This document shows positions 50,643-58,447 of a stretch of 64,000 nucleotides of DNA, piece by piece. Within the stretch, counting starts at the first letter, position 1. Each line of letters begins with the position of its first letter. Both the position numbers and the translations under genes were made by a program. Below the pieces are notes generated by a model. That model had not been told where the DNA came from. It saw nothing but the letters and a program-made list of their open reading frames with translations, and did not search any database. Source of the stretch: Flavobacterium ammonificans (lineage in GTDB: Bacteria; Bacteroidota; Bacteroidia; Flavobacteriales; Flavobacteriaceae). The stretch covers positions 1,550,001-1,614,000 of the forward strand of contig NZ_AP025183.1 of assembly GCF_020885975.1 (NCBI RefSeq). Direction: 5' to 3'.

Positions 50643-51907
50643 TTTGGAGTTGTTTTTTTTCCAAAATCAGCTGGAAACACTAAAAATCGAGAAATAAGTA
50701 CACCTGGTACAGTTGCTATTAGTACCCAAATAAAGAAATTGCCATACCCTAAATATTCTTGAATATAACCGCTGATCATCCCAGGCAACATCATTCCCAA
50801 AGCCATAAAACCAGTTGCTAAAGAATAGTGAGAAGTTTTTGATTCGCCTTCTGCTACAAAAATTAAGAACATTAAAAAGGCAGCGAATCCAAAACCATAA
50901 CCAAATTGCTCTACAATGACCACTAAATAGATATAAATAGTATTTTCTGGATGAAAATGAGAGAGTAAAATAAACCCGACAATAGGTAAGTGCATAATTA
51001 AAATCATGGGCAACATCCATTTGCCTAATCCATGCTTAGAGATTGCTATTCCTCCTAATGTTCCTCCCACAAGCAAGGCAATCACCCCAAAAGTTCCGTA
51101 TATAATCCCAACATCTTCGGTAGTGAGTCCCATTCCTCCAGCGTCTTTAAGATCAATTAAAAAAGGAGTTAACATTTTCATTAATTGCGATTCACCTAAA
51201 CGAAATAAAAGGATAAAAGCCAATACAATTCCAATTTGTTTCTTTTTGAAAAAACTGGCAAAAACGGTAATAAAGTCTTTTTGCTGTGCTACTGCATCCT
51301 CCGATGTTTCATTTTCTGATACTGGTGTGGTCAATAGATTGTAAACAGTAATTGTTGCCATAAGCAAACCGACAATAATCATGGTATACGACCACGCTTT
51401 AGTTTTATCTCCAAATTCAGTCTCTAAATAGCCCCCAATAATGACAATCAATCCGTTACCGGTGAGCATAGAAAGGCGATAAAAAGTACTCCTAATTCCG
51501 AGGAAAAAGGATTGTTGGTCTTTGGAAAGCGACAATAAATAAAAACCATCTGTAGCCACGTCATTGGAAGCAGAAGCAAATGCCGCCACCCAAAAAATAG
51601 CCAAACTCAGAAAAAAGAAATGGTTCATCGGAATGGTAAATCCAACTATTAAAAAAGCGATAGAGATGAGCAATTGCATGCTTAAAAACCACTTTCTTTT
51701 GGTACTGTGCAAGTCAATAAACGGACTCCATAATGGTTTAATTACCCAAGGTAAATAAAGTAAACTGGTATAAATCCCAATATCTTCATTGCTAATACCT
51801 AAATTCTTATACATGATTACAGACACCGAAATAATGATCGCATAGGGGAAACCAGATGCAAAGTTTAAAATAGGAATCCAATACCAAGGGTTTTTCTCTG
51901 CTTTCAT
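50639..51907 (-). CDS. AmpG-like MFS permease
   Basis: 422 residues with about 12 membrane helices and the two-bundle MFS plan. The opening NPWYWIPILNFASGFPYAI and the conserved SPFIDLHSTKRKW loop match AmpG-group muropeptide permeases. These import anhydro-muropeptides or GlcNAc-anhMurNAc. It overlaps nagZ (ATGA) and follows the GH10-like gene by 10 bases. The gene order transporter, hexosaminidase and anhydromuramic acid kinase fits recycling of cell-wall sugars. The substrate is inferred from context. Confidence 0.88.
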   Translation of the reverse strand: MKAEKNPWYWIPILNFASGFPYAIIISVSVIMYKNLGISNEDIGIYTSLLYLPWVIKPLWSPFIDLHSTKRKWFLSMQLLISIAFLIVGFTIPMNHFFFLSLAIFWVAAFASASNDVATDGFYLLSLSKDQQSFFLGIRSTFYRLSMLTGNGLIVIIGGYLETEFGDKTKAWSYTMIIVGLLMATITVYNLLTTPVSENETSEDAVAQQKDFITVFASFFKKKQIGIVLAFILLFRLGESQLMKMLTPFLIDLKDAGGMGLTTEDVGIIYGTFGVIALLVGGTLGGIAISKHGLGKWMLPMILIMHLPIVGFILLSHFHPENTIYIYLVVIVEQFGYGFGFAAFLMFLIFVAEGESKTSHYSLATGFMALGMMLPGMISGYIQEYLGYGNFFIWVLIATVPGVLISRFLVFPADFGKKTTPN

Positions 51908-51917
51908 TCGTAGTGTA

Positions 51918-53486
51918 TTAATTAGTTTTCACGACTGTTTGTGGCAGTTGTGTTAGGATTTCTTTACTTTCGTTACCATACAAGTCAATGAATGATAAAG
52001 CAAATTTAGACTTGTTTTCTAGTACGGAAATAGGTACACGAATAGCTAATCGATTGTTGTTTTTCTGTACCAAGAACTTATCGACTATCTGACTTGGGTC
52101 ATCACTATTTATATCACCATTAGTATCGGTTCCATAAAACACAACATAGCGCATAGGATTTCGAGTAGGTTGTAAAGAAATGACCAATTCATTTTTATCT
52201 TTTATGACACTAGTTACTCTAGGAACATCAAAAACTAATTTTTTAAAATTGGGAACAGCTGCAGGTATAGCGTGGTATTTGTATTGATTTTCGGCTAGTA
52301 ACTGCGTTACTTCCTGATTTTTATTGAGGAACCATTTGGCGCTAAAAAAAGCATTGCCTTGTACATTATTAAAACTACGAGAATAATCGATTTGATTGGG
52401 AATTTCAAATGGGGAATCCCATTTTTTATCGGCATCGGATTTAATTTTATAAGAACCATTTCCAACATATATTGCTGCATTTTTTGAGTTTTCCGACCAC
52501 CATTTCAGCAATTTAGTATAAGAAGCTTTTGGGTGGTCCAAACTCCAATATAACTGAGGTAGGATATAGTCAATCCAATTATTTTCCATCCAATGTAATG
52601 GATCTGCAAATAGATCGTCATAATTAGTTTGACCCGCTTGTGTATCTGAACCTCTTAGATCAACAGATTGATTTCTCCAGACTCCAAAAGGGCTTATGCC
52701 AAATTGCACCCACGGCTTAATTTTTTTGATACTGGTTGCAATTTGTTGAACAAAAACATTCACATTATTACGTCTCCAATCGGCTAATTCTAATCCATTA
52801 GAGTATTTATTAAACGAATCAGTATCATTGAATTTTTCTCCATCAACGGTATATGGGTAAAAATAATCATCAAAGTGTATGGCATCGATATCGTATTTTT
52901 TGACTACTTCTTCAACCACTCTAGTCAAATGGTTTTGAACTTCTGGCAAACCAGGATTGTAATAGTACTTACCGGCATATTTAATCATCCATTCAGGATG
53001 TTGAATCAGGTCGTGTTTTTTGCTTACGATTTCTAAATTGGCACTTGAAGTGGCTCGATAAGGATTTAGCCAAGCATGAAATTCAAATCCGCGTTGGTGA
53101 GCTTCATGAATCATCCACTCCAATGTATCGTAATAAGGCGAAGGGGCTTTTCCTTCTTTCCCGGTTAGATTTCGTGACCAAGGTGCTAAATCAGTAGGAT
53201 AAAATGCATCACCATTACTTCGTATTTGCACAATTACAGCATTATAGCGTAACTTTTTGTAAGCATCTAAAATTTCAATGAAATCACTTTTTTGCTTCTC
53301 TACTGGGTCAGTACTATTTTTAGGCCAATCGATGTTGGCCACAGTAGCAATCCAAACGGCTCTAAATTCGTTCTTGGGGTACATGATTTTAGCCTGAGCA
53401 CTACTATTAGCCATGAAAAATAGCGAAAATAGAAGAGTCAGAATAAAGGATTTACTATGTGTCATTTTGATGATTATTTTAAACAA
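51918..53486 (-). CDS. Exported GH10-like glycosidase (UPF0748/GHL10 family)
   Basis: 522 residues. A signal peptide lies at ~8-30 (SFILTLLFSLFFMANSSAQ). The TIM-barrel part starts FRAVWIATVANIDWPK and continues with YNAVIVQIRSNGDAFYP, GFEFHAWLNPYRA and AIHFDDYFYPY, where the Asp residues form the active site, then GISPFGVWRN. The C-terminal ~100 residues are a small beta domain. Related proteins cleave peptidoglycan stem glycans or other glycans in the periplasm. It sits between anmK and the AmpG-like gene and probably releases muropeptides for import. A -7-like TATTTTTG is at 53489-53496 (minus). Confidence 0.88.
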   Translation of the reverse strand: MFKIIIKMTHSKSFILTLLFSLFFMANSSAQAKIMYPKNEFRAVWIATVANIDWPKNSTDPVEKQKSDFIEILDAYKKLRYNAVIVQIRSNGDAFYPTDLAPWSRNLTGKEGKAPSPYYDTLEWMIHEAHQRGFEFHAWLNPYRATSSANLEIVSKKHDLIQHPEWMIKYAGKYYYNPGLPEVQNHLTRVVEEVVKKYDIDAIHFDDYFYPYTVDGEKFNDTDSFNKYSNGLELADWRRNNVNVFVQQIATSIKKIKPWVQFGISPFGVWRNQSVDLRGSDTQAGQTNYDDLFADPLHWMENNWIDYILPQLYWSLDHPKASYTKLLKWWSENSKNAAIYVGNGSYKIKSDADKKWDSPFEIPNQIDYSRSFNNVQGNAFFSAKWFLNKNQEVTQLLAENQYKYHAIPAAVPNFKKLVFDVPRVTSVIKDKNELVISLQPTRNPMRYVVFYGTDTNGDINSDDPSQIVDKFLVQKNNNRLAIRVPISVLENKSKFALSFIDLYGNESKEILTQLPQTVVKTN

Positions 53487-53542
53487 TACAAAAATAGACT
53501 TTTTAGTGCAGTTGTTGTGATTAAATAGGTATAAAAATAATT

Positions 53543-54751
53543 CTAATCAGGAAACGAAATTTTACCCATTGTTACAGAGGGAACGCCTTTTTTTGTTCCA
53601 AAAACAGTCTTTCCACCTGCTACAGTTTCATTAGCCAATACTGCAAAAAGAACCGCTTCCTTTGCGTCTCCTAAAATGCCTAATTCGCTAGTGTTTTTGA
53701 AAGGAAAAGCAAGGAGTTCTTGTAAATAAGTCATCAATAATGGATTGTGCAAACCTCCACCCGAAACATAAAGTGATAGCTCATCTTGAGTAGTTTCAGA
53801 TTGATATATTATATATAGTATCGCCTCAGCTATCGTTTCGGCACTAAAACGAGTTAGTGTTGCTAAAACATCTTCTACAGAAATGAGTTGACTATTACTT
53901 TTGTTGATTGCTTTTTGAACATAATCTAAATTAAAGAGTTCTGGTCCTGTTGTTTTTGGAAAAGTACCCTCAAAAAAAGGATCATTTTTAAGTTCTTTTA
54001 ATAAGTCTTGATTGACTATTCCTTTCATAGCAATTTGTGCATCTTTATCATAACTCAATTCAGGAAAATGAAATTTTGTATAAGCATCAATTAATGTGTT
54101 TCCGGCACCTGTATCAGTAACGAAAACCTCTTCTGGATTTTGATTTTGAGGTAGAAAAGTAAAGTTACCAATACCACCGATATTCAACATGATTCTGTTT
54201 TCTTGATCACTTCCAAAAAGAAAATAATCGCCATATACTGCTAAAGGAGCGCCTTCGCCACCCGCAGCCAGGTGTTTTTGTCTAAAATCGGAAATAGTCG
54301 TAATTCCGGTTCTTACCGCAATATGATCCCCGTCACCGATTTGCAAAGTAGCATTTGTGAATCGTGATTGTTGGTGTTTTATTTTTGGAGCGTGCATTAC
54401 TGTTTGTCCGTGTGAGGCAATCAGATCTACCTCTTTAGCCTTAATATTCCATTTTTTCAAACAATCTAAAACTAAATCAGCATGTAAATTTCCAATCCAT
54501 TCGTTTAATAAAGCAAGGTGTTGGAAGTCGATTGTTTTTTTTGCAAATACCTTTCGTATTTCTGTTTTAACTTCTTCTGAATAACCTATGGTTTCAAATT
54601 CTTTCAGTTGGACTACCGTATTTGTTCCCGAACCAGAAATGGCACAAAGCGCCACATCTAAACCATCTAAAGAAGTACCCGACATTAATCCAATAATCGT
54701 TCGTGTTGGTTTTATCGCTAACTGATGTAAAGATTCGATATTCGTATTCAT
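53543..54751 (-). CDS. anmK: Anhydro-N-acetylmuramic acid kinase
   Basis: 402 residues. The sugar-kinase ATPase motifs are plain: GLMSGTSLDGLDVAL (near 21-35), ASHGQTVMHAPK, LNIGGIGNFTFLP and TDTGAGNTLIDAY. AnmK opens the 1,6-anhydro ring of anhMurNAc and phosphorylates it, giving MurNAc-6-P for reuse. The length is normal. The gene lies 10 bases after the SSS symporter gene and 57 bases before the GH10-like gene, all on the minus strand. It anchors the murein-recycling reading of this cluster. Confidence 0.95.
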   Translation of the reverse strand: MNTNIESLHQLAIKPTRTIIGLMSGTSLDGLDVALCAISGSGTNTVVQLKEFETIGYSEEVKTEIRKVFAKKTIDFQHLALLNEWIGNLHADLVLDCLKKWNIKAKEVDLIASHGQTVMHAPKIKHQQSRFTNATLQIGDGDHIAVRTGITTISDFRQKHLAAGGEGAPLAVYGDYFLFGSDQENRIMLNIGGIGNFTFLPQNQNPEEVFVTDTGAGNTLIDAYTKFHFPELSYDKDAQIAMKGIVNQDLLKELKNDPFFEGTFPKTTGPELFNLDYVQKAINKSNSQLISVEDVLATLTRFSAETIAEAILYIIYQSETTQDELSLYVSGGGLHNPLLMTYLQELLAFPFKNTSELGILGDAKEAVLFAVLANETVAGGKTVFGTKKGVPSVTMGKISFPD

Positions 54752-54760
54752 TGTATGGAT

Positions 54761-56269
54761 TTAAAAATGGTATTTTTCAGTTACAGTTTTGCTAGTAAGC
54801 CATAATCCAATAAATGTAATTAAGGTGTTCACAATAATCAATTCGTTGTCAAAAACATAACCGCCCAAAAGGACTTTTGAGTAATCATTAATTAAAAAAG
54901 TTAGAGCAGGAGATAGTATACAGATGAACGGTACCAATCTATCTGTTACCTTTTTAGATTTCATAAACAAGCCAAAAGCGTACAATCCTAATAGCGGTCC
55001 ATAAGTATAAGACGCTACCCTGAAAATCATTCCAACAACCGAACTATCATTGATAGTATTAAAAACTAGTATTACTAAAAACATACAAGCTGAAAAAGCA
55101 AAATGTACCATATGTCTGGTTCTAACAAGATTCGCTTTATGTTGATTTTCGGCTTTATCCATTCCTAAAAAGTCAACACAAAAAGAAGTAGTTAAAGCAG
55201 TCAAAGCTGAATCAGTGGTAGCAAAAGTGGCTGCAATTAACCCTAAAAGGAATACAATACCAGGTAATAATGTTAAATGATTTAATGCGATTTCAGGAAA
55301 AAGCAAATCAGTTCTTGGTTTATTTGTAATCAAATCTAAGGGTACGGCAATATTATTTTTGGCAGCAAAAATATACAATAAAGCTCCAACGCTTAAGAAA
55401 AATAAATTGATGATTACAAAAATTGCGGTGAAACTGAACATGTTTTTTTGGGCTTCGCCAATGTTCTTACAACTCAGGTTTTTCTGCATTAAATCTTGAT
55501 CTAGCCCTACCATAGCAATAGTAACAAATATTCCACCCAGGATTTGTTTAATAAAATGGAATTTACTTCCAATGAAATCATCGAAGAAAAAGATTTGAGA
55601 ATAGTTGCTGTTTTTAACTTCTTCAAAAGCGCCAATTACGCCTAGATCAAGGCTACTGCAAATGAAATAAATGGTCAAAAATACCGAACTAACTAAGAAG
55701 AAAGTTTGCAGTGTATCGGTAATAATAATTGTTTTCAACCCCCCTTTGTAGGTATATAGAAAAATGAGTAAAAGTGAAATTAATACGGTAACTGCAAATG
55801 GTATAGTATAGTAATCAAACACATAACGTTGTAATACGATTACCACCAAATACAATCTAAAAGCCGATGAAATAGTTCTACTTATTAAAAATATAGAAGC
55901 AGCAGATCTGTAACTATAAAAACCCATACGTTGTTCAATATAACTATATATGGAAGTTAAATTCATTCTATAATACAAGGGTAGAAGTAACTTGGCTACA
56001 ATAATGAATCCTATGGCATTTCCAATGATGAACTGGAAATATTTGAATTGTTCGCCGTTAGGTGAACCTACTTCTCCTGGTACGGATATGAAAGTGACAC
56101 CAGAAAGTGCCGTACCAATCATTCCGAAAGCAACTAAGTACCATTTGGAGTTTTTGTTTGCGGTAAAAAATACAGTATTGCCACTATCTTTTTTACTCAC
56201 AGTATGGGATATGTAAAATAACATACCGAAGTAGGTCACAATTAAAAGTAAAATAATACTTGGAGTCAT
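54761..56269 (-). CDS. Sodium:solute symporter (SSS family)
   Basis: 502 residues with about 13 membrane helices. FGMIGTALSGVTFISVPGEV is the typical SSS segment with the Na+-site region. GLIAATFATTDSALTALTTS near 360 is the conserved TM8-like segment. The substrate cannot be read from the sequence. Because it leads the anmK operon, an amino sugar or muropeptide sugar is likely (inference). It is divergent from the nagB fusion gene with a 114-bp spacer, so both may share control. Confidence 0.88.
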   Translation of the reverse strand: MTPSIILLLIVTYFGMLFYISHTVSKKDSGNTVFFTANKNSKWYLVAFGMIGTALSGVTFISVPGEVGSPNGEQFKYFQFIIGNAIGFIIVAKLLLPLYYRMNLTSIYSYIEQRMGFYSYRSAASIFLISRTISSAFRLYLVVIVLQRYVFDYYTIPFAVTVLISLLLIFLYTYKGGLKTIIITDTLQTFFLVSSVFLTIYFICSSLDLGVIGAFEEVKNSNYSQIFFFDDFIGSKFHFIKQILGGIFVTIAMVGLDQDLMQKNLSCKNIGEAQKNMFSFTAIFVIINLFFLSVGALLYIFAAKNNIAVPLDLITNKPRTDLLFPEIALNHLTLLPGIVFLLGLIAATFATTDSALTALTTSFCVDFLGMDKAENQHKANLVRTRHMVHFAFSACMFLVILVFNTINDSSVVGMIFRVASYTYGPLLGLYAFGLFMKSKKVTDRLVPFICILSPALTFLINDYSKVLLGGYVFDNELIIVNTLITFIGLWLTSKTVTEKYHF

Positions 56270-56383
56270 TTTGTATTCGTTAACAGGTTTAGTTAAATAA
56301 TTGACAAATATGCTAAATTAATTTAGGAATAAAATTTTCTTTGATACATTTATGATCACAACAACCTCCAAATCAAATTATTT

Positions 56384-58300
56384 ATGAATACAACAACCTC
56401 TATATCATTCGAAAAACCCGGAAAATACGAATCGTCCCGTTTTGAAAAAATCCACAATGTAATTTTTGATAATTCTGTTTCGGGTTCTATTGCTGTAGCT
56501 CATGAAATTGCTGAATTAATTAAGGCAAAACAAGAGACAAATTCCTATTGTGTACTTGGTTTAGCTACAGGATCTTCTCCAATAAAAGTGTATGAAGAGT
56601 TAATTCGTCTTCACCGAGAGGAGGGGCTGAGTTTTAAAAATGTTATCACATTTAATTTGGATGAATATTTTCCAATGAAAACGGATAATATTCAAAGTTA
56701 TTACTTTTTCATGCAAGAGTATTTATTCAAGCATATCGATATAGCACCTGAAAACATCAACATTCCAAATGGGGATTGTACAGTTGAAGAAAGTCTCCTT
56801 TTATGTTCACAATACGAAGAGAAAATCCGTAATTATGGCGGCTTAGATTTTCAGTTATTAGGGATTGGTCGAACTGCACATATTGGTTTTAATGAACCTG
56901 GTTCGCATCAAAATTCAACCACTCGAATGGTTACGCTTGATCATCTTACGCGTTCAGATGCAGCATCGTCTTTCTTAGGGATGGACAATGTTCCTAAAAA
57001 AGCGATTACGATGGGAGTAGCGACAGTTTTAGAGGCGCGAAGGATTGTATTGTTGGCATGGGGTCAAAATAAAGCGGAGGTGATTTATGAAACGATTGAA
57101 GGAAAGGTAACTTCGAAAAAACCTGCAACCTATTTGCAAAATCATCCGAATGTAACTTTTGTCTTAGATGTAGAAGCGGCTTCATTACTTACTCGAATCA
57201 ATACCCCATGGGTCGTAGATGGCTGTGAATGGAACTCCGACTTAATACGTAAAGCTATAGTTTGGCTTTGTAAAAAGACAGGGAAGTCGATATTGCATCT
57301 TACCGATAAAGACTACTTTGAACACGGTATGGAAAGTTTATTGGCTATCGAAGGAACCGCTTATGATTTAAACATAAAGATGTTCAATCAGCTACAACAT
57401 GCTATTACGGGTTGGCCTGGCGGAAAACCCAATTCGGATCATCAGCAACGTCCCGAACGCTCAACTCCAGAAAAGAAGAGAGTGATTATTTTTAGTCCAC
57501 ACCCAGATGATGATGTAATCTCTATGGGAGGTACATTTGATCGCTTGATTACTCAAGGACACGAAGTTCATGTTGTATATCAAACCTCAGGAAATATTGC
57601 GGTTTCCAATGATGAAGCATTGAAATTTGCTGAAATCGGATTGGTGTTTGATCCCCAAAATAAAACCTATTCTGATATTGTCGAATTTATCAATCAAAAA
57701 AACAGTTCGATTTCAGATAGCATACCATTACGCAATTTAAAAGCGCAAATTCGTCAAAAAGAATCCTTAGGTGCCACTCGTTTTTTAGGCTTACCTGATC
57801 ACCAAGTGCATTTTTTAAATCTTCCTTTTTATGAAACAGGCACCATTAAAAAGAGTCCGTTATCAAAAAAAGATATCGATTTAATGATTGCTATTATTGA
57901 ATCCATACAGCCGCATCAAATTTATGCTGCAGGAGATTTAGCTGATCCTCACGGAACGCATAAAGTATGTCTCGATTCATTATTTATGGCATTAGAAGAA
58001 ATCAAGCACAAACCATTTATGGATGATTGTTGGGTATGGTTGTACAGAGGCGCTTGGCACGAATGGGATATTCACGAAATTGAAATGGCTGTCCCAATGA
58101 GTCCTAATCAAGTATTGCGAAAACGAACCGCTATCTTTTATCACCAATCTCAAAAAGATGGTGTTATGTTTCAGGGAGATGATTCTAGAGAATTTTGGGT
58201 ACGAGTGGAAGAACGCAATAAAGATACTGCAGAGAAATTCAAAGACCTTGGCTTGGCTAGTTATGCTGCTATGGAAGCATTTAAACGCTATCATTTTTAA
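56384..58300 (+). CDS. nagB: Glucosamine-6-phosphate deaminase fused to a PIG-L-like deacetylase
   Basis: 638 residues. Residues ~20-270 are NagB: GLATGSSPIKVYEELIRL, VITFNLDEYFPM, and LLGIGRTAHIGFNEPGS with the catalytic Asp/His/Glu set. Residues ~370-638 are a LmbE/PIG-L domain: IFSPHPDDDVISMGGTFD gives the zinc-binding His-Asp-Asp, and ADPHGTHKVC the second His pair. This fusion is common in Bacteroidota. It probably deacetylates and then deaminates amino-sugar phosphates to fructose-6-P. It is divergent from the symporter and completes the recycling pathway of the cluster. Confidence 0.93.
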   Translation: MNTTTSISFEKPGKYESSRFEKIHNVIFDNSVSGSIAVAHEIAELIKAKQETNSYCVLGLATGSSPIKVYEELIRLHREEGLSFKNVITFNLDEYFPMKTDNIQSYYFFMQEYLFKHIDIAPENINIPNGDCTVEESLLLCSQYEEKIRNYGGLDFQLLGIGRTAHIGFNEPGSHQNSTTRMVTLDHLTRSDAASSFLGMDNVPKKAITMGVATVLEARRIVLLAWGQNKAEVIYETIEGKVTSKKPATYLQNHPNVTFVLDVEAASLLTRINTPWVVDGCEWNSDLIRKAIVWLCKKTGKSILHLTDKDYFEHGMESLLAIEGTAYDLNIKMFNQLQHAITGWPGGKPNSDHQQRPERSTPEKKRVIIFSPHPDDDVISMGGTFDRLITQGHEVHVVYQTSGNIAVSNDEALKFAEIGLVFDPQNKTYSDIVEFINQKNSSISDSIPLRNLKAQIRQKESLGATRFLGLPDHQVHFLNLPFYETGTIKKSPLSKKDIDLMIAIIESIQPHQIYAAGDLADPHGTHKVCLDSLFMALEEIKHKPFMDDCWVWLYRGAWHEWDIHEIEMAVPMSPNQVLRKRTAIFYHQSQKDGVMFQGDDSREFWVRVEERNKDTAEKFKDLGLASYAAMEAFKRYHF

Positions 58301-58350
58301 ATATACAACAGTTAATTGAGAGAATTTTGGTAAAGGTTTGTTTACCACCC

Positions 58351-58394
58351 TCTAGCGCTTTATAAATTGATTTATTTCAGTTTAGAGCGCTAGA
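58351..58394. repeat. Inverted repeat after nagB
   Basis: TCTAGCGCT (58351-58359) and AGCGCTAGA (58386-58394) are a perfect 9-bp inverted repeat with a 26-base loop, followed by ATTTTTATATTTG. It could terminate nagB or act as an operator next to the -7-like TATATTTG at 58400-58407, upstream of the oxidoreductase gene. Confidence 0.45.
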
Positions 58395-58447
58395 ATTTTT
58401 ATATTTGTCATTCACTACTGAATTTATAGTACTCATAAAGTAATACC

